From Microbacterium sp. lyk4-40-TSB-66 (GTDB taxonomy: Bacteria > Actinomycetota > Actinomycetes > Actinomycetales > Microbacteriaceae), in NCBI RefSeq assembly GCF_030209475.1, contig NZ_JARVRW010000001.1:62001-126000 (forward strand): DNA of 64,000 bases, in the 5' to 3' direction. A program made the translations under genes and the position numbers. Positions 15,638 to 24,376 of the stretch are shown here, one piece after another (position 1 is the stretch's first letter; each line of letters begins with the position of its first letter). Below the pieces are notes generated by a model. It made no database searches. It saw only the letters and a list, made by a program, of their open reading frames with translations, and was not told the DNA's origin.

Positions 15638-16346
15638 CGTCTTCTCCGGAGTGCACCGTGACGTCGGCACCTTCACGCTCGAGATGGTCGACCGATGAGA
15701 ACGTCACGAGCTTCCATCCGTCTTCGTCGCGCACGAGCTCGGTCACCGACGCGTTGCGCACCGTGTGTTCGGCGGCGAACGCGAGCAACTCCGCCTCGTC
15801 GAGGGGGAGGAGCACATAAAGCATCAGCATGATCACCGCATCGTGCGCCACGACGAGCGCGGTCGGGCCGGGACGCTCGAGCGCTTCGCCGAGGAACGAT
15901 CGCAGCCGCAGCGCGACATCGGCCCACGACTCGCCACCGGGCGGGCGATGGAAGAACTTGCCGAGATGGCGTCGGCGCGCAGCCTCTTCGGGATGAATCT
16001 CCTGCACACCCTGCCAGGTGAGCAAGTCCAGGATGCCGAGTTCCCGGTCGCGGAGCCTCTCGTCCGCCCGTGTTGGAGCGGCCCCGGGCACCTCGTCGAG
16101 CGCGATGGCGAGCGTCTGCCGCGCGCGGCGGTACGGCGACACCCAGTACTCGTCGACGCCGGAGGCGACGGAACGGAGCCACGTGCCGAGGGCATCGGCT
16201 TGCTCGCGCCCGGTTGTCGAAAGCTCGACGTCGGCATCGCGGATGTCGAGAGCGATCACCGGCGAACCGGCCCGCTCGGCCTCCGACGCGGCCACGTTGC
16301 CTTCGCTTTCACCGTGTCGGATGAGCCAGAGTCGCGTCACTGCCAT
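15630..16346 (-). CDS. histidine phosphatase family protein
   Basis: 238 residues. The phosphoglycerate-mutase superfamily RHG motif is at residues 10-12 (LWLIRHGESEGN), and the second catalytic His is in ALVVAHDAVIMLM near 175. ELSTTGREQADALGTWL and YRRARQTLAIAL support the same fold. Substrate is not determinable; glycolytic mutase is unlikely because of length and context. A TAGCGT box ends six bases before the ATG, so the mRNA may be leaderless. It is overlapped by nnrD downstream and likely co-transcribed with it. Confidence 0.87.
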   Translation of the reverse strand: MAVTRLWLIRHGESEGNVAASEAERAGSPVIALDIRDADVELSTTGREQADALGTWLRSVASGVDEYWVSPYRRARQTLAIALDEVPGAAPTRADERLRDRELGILDLLTWQGVQEIHPEEAARRRHLGKFFHRPPGGESWADVALRLRSFLGEALERPGPTALVVAHDAVIMLMLYVLLPLDEAELLAFAAEHTVRNASVTELVRDEDGWKLVTFSSVDHLEREGADVTVHSGEDDV

Positions 16347-16352
16347 GCCGGC

Positions 16353-16358
16353 ACGCTA
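16353..16358 (-). promoter_or_regulatory. -10 box spaced for leaderless start
   Basis: On the minus strand TAGCGT (16358-16353) is followed by six bases and the ATG at 16346, the TANNNT spacing of leaderless actinobacterial mRNAs. No ribosome site is seen. Confidence 0.55.
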
Positions 16359-16431
16359 TGCCGCGGAATGAAGGTGGCGCGCGGGCGTTGACAGCACCGC
16401 TGGGCCGCGCGAAGGGGGTCCACGCGGCGAC

Positions 16432-16469
16432 GCATCGCCCGACCACCGCGTGGGCTGGTCGGGCGATGC
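16432..16469 (-). terminator. hairpin after the export-protein gene
   Basis: GCATCGCCCGACCA (16432-16445) pairs perfectly with TGGTCGGGCGATGC (16456-16469) around a 10-base loop. It lies eight bases past the minus-strand stop codon at 16477. Confidence 0.75.
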
Positions 16470-16476
16470 CTCGCGC

Positions 16477-16977
16477 TCAGACGGCGAACCGGATGACGCC
16501 GACGATGATGAGGGTGATCACGGTGGTCCAGAGCGCGATCGCCGCGGCCTGCCACGCGATCACGCGCGCCGGCGACACACCCGTCGAGGTCAGGGCTGCG
16601 GCCGTGAACTGGGTGGGGAGCAGCAGCGGGCCGAGCAGGCTCACGCCGGGGGTCCCGTAGCGGTGGTAGGCGCGCTCGAACTTCTGACGGCGCGCGGTGA
16701 CGGGCTTGTCGACGGCACCGCGGCGGGTGGTGACGGCGGTGCGCACGCGCGAGGCGACCAGCACGACGACGGCGACGCAGATCAGGTTGCCGATCGCGCC
16801 GGCGATGGCGGCGACGACGGGGTTGATGCCGCCGATGATGCCGATCGCGGCGGCGCCCTCGCCCTCGATGAACGGCACGGCCCCCGCGAGGGCGACGATG
16901 ACCGGCTGCACGAGGTCGGGCACGTCGGCGACGAGGCCCTGGAAGCCGAGGACGAGATCACTGATGGGGTTCGACAT
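16477..16977 (-). CDS. small multidrug export-type membrane protein
   Basis: 166 residues starting MSNPISDLVLGFQGL with CAGGAG upstream of the ATG. It has the Sm_multidrug_ex (PF06695) pattern: PFIEGEGAAAIGIIGGINPV, AIAGAIGN, then RYGTPGVSLLGPLLLPTQFT after a basic loop. Four to five membrane segments. The family is named for export, but the transported substrate has not been shown for most members. Upstream is a 500-base repeat-filled gap, downstream a strong hairpin, so it appears monocistronic. Confidence 0.8.
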   Translation of the reverse strand: MSNPISDLVLGFQGLVADVPDLVQPVIVALAGAVPFIEGEGAAAIGIIGGINPVVAAIAGAIGNLICVAVVVLVASRVRTAVTTRRGAVDKPVTARRQKFERAYHRYGTPGVSLLGPLLLPTQFTAAALTSTGVSPARVIAWQAAAIALWTTVITLIIVGVIRFAV

Positions 16978-17145
16978 GGCTGCTCCTGGGGGTGATGTGC
17001 GGTGTGTTCCGCGGTGATTCCATCCCATCGATTCCGGCCCCGCGGCGGCAGTGTCGTGGTGTCACGACCGCGCGGGAGGATGCGACGACGCACCCGTGAC
17101 GAATGTCACGGCGGGGGAGGGGTTCCTGCTCCGGCGGGGTGCCGC
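16978..17145. other. gene-free flank before the 17-kb repeats
   Basis: No gene is seen. It holds the presumed promoter of the minus-strand export gene and the G-rich edge of the palindromic repeats that start at 17146. A GTGACGAATGTCACGG stretch (17095-17110) contains a short inverted TGAC/GTCA pair, and the same sequence recurs at 18401-18418 before the histidine kinase. Confidence 0.45.
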
Positions 17146-17426
17146 GAGCGGAGGAGATTCGGCGGAGGGAGGACCGCGGACCGTGGGTTTCTCCTCCGCA
17201 CCGCGGATCTCCTCCCGCCGCGGGGGCTGCCGGGAGCGGAGGGGATCCGGCGAAGGGAGGGCCGCGGACTGTGGGTTTCTCCTCCGCACCCTGGATCTCC
17301 TCCCGTGGCGCGGATTGCCTCCCGCCGCCGGGGGTGCCGGGAGCGGAGGAGATTCGGCGGAGGGAGGACCGCGGACCGTGGGTTTCTCCTCCGCAGGCCG
17401 AATCTCCTCCCGCCGCCGGGCGCCGG
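17146..17426. repeat. three tandem copies of a GGAGGAGATTCGG palindrome
   Basis: Units begin at 17146, 17234 and 17341 with GAGCGGAGG(A/G)GAT(T/C)CGG. Each runs through a shared GACCGTGGGTTTCTCCTCCGC stretch (written with one or two substitutions between copies) and ends in the inverse of the start (for example CCGAATCTCCTCC at 17398-17410). Each unit can fold back as a long hairpin. A related element is at 42473-42540. No coding use is seen. Confidence 0.8.
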
Positions 17427-17505
17427 AGGCCTCGCGCTATCGCGCAGCCCGCGGACCGGGTAGCGTCTGACACCCTCAACGGTTGCGGCGGAAGGAGGAC
17501 ACGAG

Positions 17506-17805
17506 ATGCCCCCGATCTTCGCCGCGCTGCAGTACTTCTTCTTCGCCGTGCTCGCGATCGGCATCCTGGCCCGCCTGTCGATCGCGCTGTTCCATCGCCG
17601 TGCCGGTCGGCGCAGGGAGGGCGTGCGTTCCGCCCTCGGGCCCGTCATGAGCGCGGGTGCGGCGCAGTCCGCGGCCGACGGATGGACGCCGCCGCGGTCG
17701 ATGGATGCCGCACCACTCGACCGCCCGACCGAGACGAGCGAGGATTGGGACCGCGCGCTGATAGACCTGACGGACGGTCACCGCGACGTCGATCGGAGCG
17801 ACTGA
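17506..17805 (+). CDS. small membrane-anchored protein, hypothetical
   Basis: 99 residues. The N-terminal helix at residues 5-28 (FAALQYFFFAVLAIGILARL) is followed by a basic stop-transfer stretch (HRRAGRRREG) and a soluble acidic tail. GGAGGACACGAG precedes the ATG and gives a good ribosome site. No family was recognised. It precedes a GNAT gene by 25 bases and may share its transcript. Confidence 0.65.
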   Translation: MPPIFAALQYFFFAVLAIGILARLSIALFHRRAGRRREGVRSALGPVMSAGAAQSAADGWTPPRSMDAAPLDRPTETSEDWDRALIDLTDGHRDVDRSD

Positions 17806-17830
17806 CCCGCGGCACGGGCAGGATGGACCC

Positions 17831-18391
17831 ATGCCGCCGATGCCTCTGCCACCCTGGCCCGACACGCCGCCCGTGCACGGCCGCATCCTGCTGCGCGAGG
17901 TGATCGACAGCGACCTCGCCATGGTGCGCGAGCTGGCGACCGACCCGTACATCGCGCAGACGGGCACCCTTCCCGCCGATGCCACCGAGCAGCACGCGCG
18001 TGCGTGGATCGCGCAGCAACAGGGCCGACACGGGGAAGGGGCGGGGTTCTCCTTCACCATGGCGGATGCCGCCACCGGAAAGGCCATCGGGCACTGCGGC
18101 CTGTGGACGGCCGAGCTCGGAGCCGGTCGCGCCACCGCCGGATACGTCGTCGCCCCCTCCTCTCGCGGCCAGGGCTACGCGGCCGATGCGCTCACCGCCC
18201 TGACCGTCTTCGGCGCGACCGTGCCGGGCCTGTTCCGCATCGGCCTTTACATCGAGCCGTGGAACGCGCCGTCTATCCGCACCGCCGAACGAGCCGGATA
18301 CGAACGCGAAGGGCTCCTCCACAGCTATCACCGCATCGGTGACCGACGACGCGACATGCTCCTCTACGGCCGGGTTCTGCACACCGACTGA
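17831..18391 (+). CDS. GNAT N-acetyltransferase (RimJ/RimL type)
   Basis: 186 residues. GNAT fold: VHGRILLREVIDSDLAMVRE at the start, the acetyl-CoA pyrophosphate loop GYVVAPSSRGQGYAADALTA near residues 102-121 (Q/RxxGxG/A type), and the classic RimJ/L ending NAPSIRTAERAGYEREG. Acceptor unknown: family members acetylate N-termini, sugars or antibiotics. A CAGGAT box lies six bases before the ATG, so transcription may begin at or near the start codon. Confidence 0.85.
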   Translation: MPPMPLPPWPDTPPVHGRILLREVIDSDLAMVRELATDPYIAQTGTLPADATEQHARAWIAQQQGRHGEGAGFSFTMADAATGKAIGHCGLWTAELGAGRATAGYVVAPSSRGQGYAADALTALTVFGATVPGLFRIGLYIEPWNAPSIRTAERAGYEREGLLHSYHRIGDRRRDMLLYGRVLHTD

Positions 18392-18421
18392 TTCCGCCAC
18401 CCGTGACGAATGTCACGGCCG

Positions 18422-18427
18422 TACAGT
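18422..18427 (+). promoter_or_regulatory. -10 box spaced for leaderless start
   Basis: TACAGT ends seven bases before the GTG at 18435 of the histidine kinase. The sequence just upstream (18401-18418) is a GTGACGAATGTCACGG inverted pair that could bind a regulator. Confidence 0.5.
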
Positions 18428-18434
18428 GGCCGGG

Positions 18435-19601
18435 GTGAGCACCTCCTCCGCCGCCGCCTACGCCCGTGACGTCCGCGTCACCTGGTGGTACACCGTCGCG
18501 TCGATCCTGTCGTTGCAGGTCTTCGCCCTCGTCATCTGGGCCGTCGTCGTCGTGCTCGACGCCTCGCCGCTCACCATCGCGCTGTACCTGGTCGGCGCGG
18601 TCGGGGCCACGGCATCCGCCGTCCTGCTGCTGATGCGCTACCGCCGTGAGCCGCTCGACGACGGCGACGCCGGCGCGACGCATCCCGTCTGGCCGCTCGT
18701 GGTGGCGGGGGTCGTCTTCGGCGCCGTCACCGGCGCAGCCGTCGGGTCTCTGATGCTCGCCGTCGCCCTCTCCGCGCAGGCGCTCTGCCTCGTGCGGTGG
18801 CGAAACGGCATCCGGTTGCGTCTCGCGACGCTGCTCATCGTCGTGATCGTGGCGACCTGGATCGTGGATGCCACCCGCTTCAACCCCGACGGCTACGTCG
18901 CCGCGTTCTTCGGACTCGCGCTGTTCATCGCGATGCTTCCGCCGCTGTCGGCGACGTCGCTGTGGTGGTGGGACATCGTGCGCGAACTCGACCGTGCGCG
19001 TCGCGCCGAGGGGCGCCTCGCCGCAGCGCAGGAGCGCCTGCGTCTCGCGGGCGACCTCCACGACCTGCAGGGACACCACCTGCAGGTGATCGCCCTGCAG
19101 CTCGAACTCGCCGAGAAGATGATGGGCCGCGACCCCGAGGCCGCCGTCGAACAGGTGCGGGCGGCGCGGACGAGCGTCGACGAGGCGCGTCGCGGCACCC
19201 GTGACCTCGCGGCGCGGTTCCGCGGCGTCCCCCTGCCCGACGAACTCGCCAACGCCGCCGACCTGCTGCGGGCCGCGGGACTCACCGTCGACCTGCTCGT
19301 CGACAGCGAGGCAGGCGGGGCGCCGGCCGACGTGCTCGGCCCGGTCGTGCGCGAGTCGACCACGAACGTGCTGAAACACGGCGGCGGGGGCTCGGCATCC
19401 CTCTCCCTCGCCCGCCACGAGGGAGCCTGGGTGCTCACGGTCGAGAACGACGCCCGCGGAGCCGCGTCGCCGGTGGGCGACGGGGCCGGACTCTCGGGCA
19501 TCGCCGACCGCGTCGGCACCGTCGGAGGAACAATGGATGCCACCCGGCTCGGCGACCGATTCCGCCTCACCGTCCACGTGCCCGAGGGGGTGACGGCATG
19601 A
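18435..19601 (+). CDS. DesK-like sensor histidine kinase
   Basis: 388 residues from a GTG (VSTSSAAAYARD). About six hydrophobic segments fill residues 15-185. The HisKA_3 dimerisation helix GDLHDLQGHHLQVIALQLEL carries the phospho-accepting His near residue 209. The ATPase follows, with an N box RESTTNVLKHGGGG near 306 and a G box DGAGLSGIADRV near 355. The multi-span N-terminus without a large sensor loop is typical of DesK-type kinases that sense the membrane. Its stop overlaps the start of the cognate regulator gene. Confidence 0.9.
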   Translation: MSTSSAAAYARDVRVTWWYTVASILSLQVFALVIWAVVVVLDASPLTIALYLVGAVGATASAVLLLMRYRREPLDDGDAGATHPVWPLVVAGVVFGAVTGAAVGSLMLAVALSAQALCLVRWRNGIRLRLATLLIVVIVATWIVDATRFNPDGYVAAFFGLALFIAMLPPLSATSLWWWDIVRELDRARRAEGRLAAAQERLRLAGDLHDLQGHHLQVIALQLELAEKMMGRDPEAAVEQVRAARTSVDEARRGTRDLAARFRGVPLPDELANAADLLRAAGLTVDLLVDSEAGGAPADVLGPVVRESTTNVLKHGGGGSASLSLARHEGAWVLTVENDARGAASPVGDGAGLSGIADRVGTVGGTMDATRLGDRFRLTVHVPEGVTA

Positions 19602-20200
19602 TCCGCGTGCTCATCGCCGACGACGAAGACATGATCCGCACGGCGCTCGCCGCGTTGCTGCGGCTCGAAGACGACCTCGAGGTCGTCGCCGAATGCCGCG
19701 ACGGTGAGAGTGCGCTCGCCGAGGCCGAGCGCCTGCGCCCCGACGTGTGCCTGCTCGACCTCGAGATGCCCGGTCTCGACGGCGTCGACACCGCCGCGCG
19801 AATCCTGCGCGGCGTGCCCTCGCGCTGCGTGATCGTCACGCGCCACGCACGGCCCGGCGTGCTCCGGCGCGCGCTGGGCGCGGGCGTCGACGGGTTCCTG
19901 CCGAAGTCGCGGCCCGCGGATGACGTGGCCGCGGTGATCCGCGAGGTCGCCGCCGGGCGTCGCTACGTCGACCCCGAGATCGCCGCCGACGCCCTCAGCG
20001 ACGAGCGGAGCCCCCTCACCGACCGCGAACTCGACGTGCTGCGCGCCGGGGCGCGAGGAGAGACGGTCGCCGAGATCGCCTCGGCGCTGCACCTGTCGGC
20101 CGGAACGGTGCGCAATCACGTGTCGTCGGTGCTCGGCAAGCTCGGGTTGGCGAGTCGGCAGCAGGCCACGATCCACGCGCGGGAGCGGGGGTGGATCTGA
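19598..20200 (+). CDS. NarL/DesR-type response regulator
   Basis: 200 residues. The receiver domain has acidic residues D8-D9, the phosphorylatable D54 (CLLDLEMPGLDG), Thr in IVTRHARPG and Lys in FLPKSRPADD. The C-terminal LuxR-type helix-turn-helix (about residues 140-195) is LTDRELDVLRAGARGETVAE, then HLSAGTVRNHVSSVLGKLGL. The start overlaps the kinase stop by ATGA, so the pair is translationally coupled. Likely targets, as with other kinase-regulator-ABC neighbourhoods, could include the ABC exporter 450 bases downstream; this is inference. Confidence 0.92.
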   Translation: MIRVLIADDEDMIRTALAALLRLEDDLEVVAECRDGESALAEAERLRPDVCLLDLEMPGLDGVDTAARILRGVPSRCVIVTRHARPGVLRRALGAGVDGFLPKSRPADDVAAVIREVAAGRRYVDPEIAADALSDERSPLTDRELDVLRAGARGETVAEIASALHLSAGTVRNHVSSVLGKLGLASRQQATIHARERGWI

Positions 20201-20337
20201 TGCGGGACTATCTGCCGGTGGTCGAGTTGGCCTTCCCCGGACCGTTGCGCGATCAACTCGTCGCGGCGATCCGATCAGGGGCGAAGACGACGACCAGTTC
20301 TCTGTTTCGTCAGTACGGAGTTCGCGTCGCCCGATGA
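20200..20337 (+). pseudogene. truncated ASCH-domain gene
   Basis: 45 codons starting at an ATG that overlaps the response-regulator stop. The first 35 residues (YLPVVELAFPGPLRDQLVAA, then IRSGAKTTTSSL) match the start of ASCH-domain proteins, which are normally about 130-160 residues. Homology then stops abruptly, followed by ten unrelated residues and TGA. The remaining gene appears deleted or replaced by the repeat-bearing DNA that follows. ASCH proteins are RNA-binding or RNA-processing; the remnant cannot fold as a domain. Confidence 0.65.
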
Positions 20338-20612
20338 GCAGAGGCACACGCGGTGGCGAAACCTCCTCCGCGGGCGGCTGCCGCGCGGGTGAAGCCCGCC
20401 CGCAGACGACCGCGGCGGTGTTGTGTCTCGGGACAGCTCAATCGAGGTAGATACGCCGTACCAATCTGCGAACTCGTGCCTGGCTCGGTACGCGCGACGG
20501 GGGCGACCCCCGCCAGCGCAGCGAGTACCTCGCGGGTGAAGCCCGAACGGGAGAACCGCGAGAAGCCCGTGCTTCCGGGGATAGCCCGAGCGGGCGCCGC
20601 GGCTCGGACCGT
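20338..20612. repeat. gene-free stretch with hairpin repeats
   Basis: No gene is seen. Two identical copies of GCGGGTGAAGCCCG (20385-20398 and 20532-20545), each a CGGG-TGAAG-CCCG hairpin, lie in it. Several other short GC-rich inverted pairs are present. It begins exactly where the ASCH homology ends and may be the scar of the deletion or insertion. Confidence 0.5.
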
Positions 20613-20630
20613 TAGCGTCCACATGTGGAC
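20613..20630 (+). promoter_or_regulatory. -10 box plus 14-base palindrome before the ABC genes
   Basis: The -10-like TAGCGT (20613-20618) runs straight into the perfect palindrome GTCCACATGTGGAC (20617-20630). The palindrome therefore covers the expected transcription start. It probably serves as an operator for the exporter genes starting at 20648. Confidence 0.5.
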
Positions 20631-20647
20631 ATTCCGAAGGGCGCGTC

Positions 20648-21543
<896 letters not shown>

Positions 21544-21547
<4 letters not shown>

Positions 21548-22422
21548 GGCCCGTCTCTCTCCTCATCGGGCGGAATCTGCGCCTGTTCTTCCGGGATCGC
21601 GCGGGGGTCTTCTTCTCGCTGCTGTCGGCTCTCATCCTCATCGCCCTCTACGCGCTGTTCCTCGGCGATCTCCAGGTCGACAACCTCACGGAGGCATTCC
21701 CGGATGCCGACTCGGGCGACATCCACGCGTTCGTGAACGCCTGGGTGTTCGCGGGCATCACGATGATCACGACGCTGACGACGGCGCTCGGGGCGATGAC
21801 GGTGTTCGTGGACGACCGCGCGAGTGGACGCTTCGGCGACTTCATCGTGTCGCCCCTCCGTCGGCTGGAACTCATCCTCGGCTACCTGCTGTCGAGCTTC
21901 CTCATCTCCCTCGCCATGACGCTGATCATCGTCGCGGTGGGTCAGGTGTACCTGCTCACGCAAGGCGATGCGGTGATGACGCTCACCGAAACCGGGGAGA
22001 CGCTCGGGTACGTCGTCTTGTCCAGCGTGGCGTTCGCGGCGATATCGAGCTTCATCGCCACCTTCCTCCGCAGTTCGGGGGCGTTCGCAGCCCTCTCCAC
22101 CGTGGTCGGGAGCGTCATCGGCTTCCTGGCCGGTACCTACATTCCGGTCGGGACGCTCCCGGAGGGAATCGTGAATGTGATGAACGCGCTGCCCTTCGCG
22201 CAATCGGCGATGTTGATTCGCCAGCCGATGACCGCTCAGGCGTTGGATGCCCTCGCCGGTAGCCAGGGGCAAGCCGCTGATGCCGTTCGCACCTTTTATG
22301 GAATCACTGCGAAGGTCGGTGACTTCGCGGTCACTTCCGCCTTCGCCATAGGAGTTCTGGCGGCGGTGTCCGTCGTATTCGTTGCCCTCGGCGCCATCCA
22401 ACTCGCTCGTCGGATCCGCTGA
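21544..22422 (+). CDS. ABC-2 type exporter permease (DrrB type)
   Basis: 292 residues from the GTG that overlaps the ATPase stop. Six membrane segments with the ABC-2 layout: first helix FFSLLSALILIALYALFL near 25-45, a large loop, then AGITMITTLTTALGAMTVFV, LGYLLSSFLISLAMTLIIVA, VVLSSVAFAAISSFIATFL, and the signature-like VVGSVIGFLAGTYIPVGTLP. It forms a dimer with the ATPase dimer to make the exporter. It ends 24 bases from the convergent RidA gene, with no obvious terminator hairpin between. Confidence 0.87.
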
Positions 22423-22445
22423 GGCTCACTCCACCCTCGCCCGGG

Positions 22446-22856
22446 TCACGGGTCCACGACGGCGGCGACCGCCTCGATCTCGACGAGCTGGTCGTCGTAG
22501 CCGAGCACGGTGACGCCGAGCAGGGTGCTCGGCACGTCGTGAGTGCCGAAGGCGTCGCGCACGACGCTCCACGCGGCGACGAGGTCGGCCCGCTTGGTCG
22601 AGGCGACGAGCACGCGCGTGCTGATGACATCGGTGATCTCGGCGCCCGCGTCGGCCAGCGCCGTGCGCAGGTTCGCGATGCACTGCGCAGCCTGCGCCGC
22701 GTGGTCACCGACTCCGACCGTGGCCCCGGTGGCATCCAGCGGGCACGAACCGGCAAGGAAGATGAGGCGCGCGTCGGCCGGGGCGGTGGCGGCGTAGGCG
22801 TACTCCGCGACATCGGCGAGGGCGGAGGAGCGGATGAGCCTGACGGCGGAGGGCAT
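22446..22856 (-). CDS. RidA family protein lacking the catalytic Arg
   Basis: 136 residues starting MPSAVRLIRSSALADVAEYA. RidA/YjgF fold: IFLAGSCPLDATGATVGVGD, AAQAAQCIANLRTALADAGA and the C-terminal VEIEAVAAVV. Archetypal RidA enzymes carry an Arg in PxRSxxEV before the last strands; here that stretch reads VPSTLLGVTVLGYDDQLVEI without it. The protein is therefore probably a Rid subfamily member without 2-aminoacrylate deaminase activity. It is monocistronic and divergent from the small membrane protein gene. Confidence 0.82.
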   Translation of the reverse strand: MPSAVRLIRSSALADVAEYAYAATAPADARLIFLAGSCPLDATGATVGVGDHAAQAAQCIANLRTALADAGAEITDVISTRVLVASTKRADLVAAWSVVRDAFGTHDVPSTLLGVTVLGYDDQLVEIEAVAAVVDP

Positions 22857-22952
22857 GTGCGCGCCTTTCGCGTGACGACGGTGCGATCGAGCGTACCCAT
22901 GCGGGCACGCGCCCACCCCGTCAAGGTCTGGCACCCGACCGGCCCCCGTCGC

Positions 22953-22958
22953 TACGGT
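22953..22958 (+). promoter_or_regulatory. -10 box spaced for leaderless start
   Basis: TACGGT ends six bases before the ATG at 22965; there is no ribosome site. Confidence 0.55.
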
Positions 22959-22964
22959 CGCCGC

Positions 22965-23174
22965 ATGGGTGAGAAAGCAGCGGGCGGCAAGGCGGCGGCA
23001 GACGCGGGACTGACGCGGTACATCATCATCGGGGTCGTCGTCGGCATGATCGCGGGTCCCGTGCTCGGCATGCTCGTGCCGGCGATCGGGGTCGGGTTCG
23101 GGATCTCGATCGGACTCTTCGTCGGCATCATCGGTGCGGTCATCGCGTGGTTCGTCGTGCGGCCGACGAAGTAG
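22965..23174 (+). CDS. two-span glycine-rich small membrane protein
   Basis: 69 residues. Two membrane helices with glycine-zipper spacing: YIIIGVVVGMIAGPVLGML (residues 19-37) and [20 protein letters not shown] (44-63). The basic, Lys-rich N-terminus is predicted inside. No family was recognised. A TACGGT -10 box six bases ahead of the ATG suggests leaderless translation. Its last 35 bases overlap the convergent oxidoreductase gene. Confidence 0.65.
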   Translation: MGEKAAGGKAAADAGLTRYIIIGVVVGMIAGPVLGMLVPAIGVGFGISIGLFVGIIGAVIAWFVVRPTK

Positions 23175-24168
23175 CGCTCGGGACGAGCACCAGGCGTCCG
23201 ACGAAGCCGTCCTCGGTGCGCGGCAGATCGCCCGACTCCATGCGCCGGTGCGCGTCAGCGGCATCCGCGAATCCGAGCACCTCGCCGACGTGGGCGGTCA
23301 GGGGCCGCCCGGTGGCCCATCGCGCGTTCACCCGGGTCGCGACCTCTCGCAGTTCCGAGGCGTCGAGGGCGCTGAGGATGAAGCCCTCGACGCGCAGTTC
23401 CCGCACCTGCAGCGACCACAGGTCGATGTCGGCCGAGGTTCGCCCCGCCAGGACGATCACCCGCCCCCGCGAGGCGAGGTGTCGGACCGCGGACGCCGTG
23501 TCGGCCCGACCGGTGGTGTCGATGAAGACATGGATGCCGTGCGGGCGCCGCTCCGCCACCGCCTCGGCCGCGGAGCCGGCGTCGGCGACGACGACCTCGG
23601 CACCCCACTCCCCGAGGACGTCCGCCGCGCGCGGGTCGCGGACGACCGCGACGACATCGGCGCCGGATGCCACGCCCTCCTGCACGAGCGCGGCGCCGAC
23701 CGCGCCGTTCGCCCCGAACACGACGAGCGTCTCGCCGGCCTGCACGGCCGCGCGCAGGTGCAGCGCGGCGACGGCGGTGGTCGCCGGGTGCAGCGAGGCG
23801 ACGAAGGCGACGGGGTCGGCGGCATCCGGCACGTCGTACAGGCGGTCGCGATCGACGACGACGAGCTCGGCGGTCGCACCGGGGCGTCCGGCGTAGCCCG
23901 CGGAGCTCGTCCAGACCCGATCGCCGGGGGAGAGGTCGTCGACGCCGGCCCCCAGGGCATCGACGACGCCGACGAGATCGCGGCCCACCGCGACGGGGAA
24001 CGCCAGCGGGGTGTTCCAGCGGCCGGAGCGGACCAGCGTGTCCACGGCATCCACGGCCACCGCCTGAGGACGCACCCGCACTTGTCCGGGCCCCGGCGCG
24101 GGATCGGGGAGCTCACCCCACTCGATCACCGACGGGTCGCCCGTGCGCGAGAAAGAAGCAGCGTGCAC
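23140..24168 (-). CDS. zinc-independent MDR quinone/enone reductase
   Basis: 342 residues from the GTG at 24168, chosen because GGGAG lies just upstream. N-terminal GroES-like domain ([40 protein letters not shown]) and a Rossmann domain with the NADPH-binding [20 protein letters not shown] near residue 150. Catalytic and structural zinc cysteines are absent, so this is a quinone oxidoreductase (QOR)-like enzyme. Substrate unknown. The stop lies inside the end of the convergent small membrane gene (35-base overlap). Confidence 0.85.
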   Translation of the reverse strand: MHAASFSRTGDPSVIEWGELPDPAPGPGQVRVRPQAVAVDAVDTLVRSGRWNTPLAFPVAVGRDLVGVVDALGAGVDDLSPGDRVWTSSAGYAGRPGATAELVVVDRDRLYDVPDAADPVAFVASLHPATTAVAALHLRAAVQAGETLVVFGANGAVGAALVQEGVASGADVVAVVRDPRAADVLGEWGAEVVVADAGSAAEAVAERRPHGIHVFIDTTGRADTASAVRHLASRGRVIVLAGRTSADIDLWSLQVRELRVEGFILSALDASELREVATRVNARWATGRPLTAHVGEVLGFADAADAHRRMESGDLPRTEDGFVGRLVLVPSATSSAARRTTR

Positions 24169-24293
24169 GATGGCTCCCGTCGTCGGATGGGGAGAGGCTA
24201 GCCCCTGCCGCGACGCGGCGCACGCGGGGGCGCCGAGACGTGGCATCCCTCCGTTCGTAGGGGTGCGGGTCGGGGGGTTTCGGCCTGGTCGGG

Positions 24294-24333
24294 TAGGGTT
24301 GTGGATTGGCGAAGATCTCTTGATATCAAGAGA
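24294..24333 (+). promoter_or_regulatory. sucC promoter -10 and 18-base palindrome
   Basis: A -10-like TAGGGT (24294-24299) is followed by the perfect palindrome TCTCTTGATATCAAGAGA (24316-24333), then CTTCGCC. The half-site ATCAAGAGACTT(T/C)GCC is repeated almost exactly before icd (59039-59054). This is a likely operator for a regulator common to TCA-cycle genes. Confidence 0.65.
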
Positions 24334-24376
24334 CTTCGCCTCCTCCCACCACCGATCGCCCAGCGAAGGATTGTCC

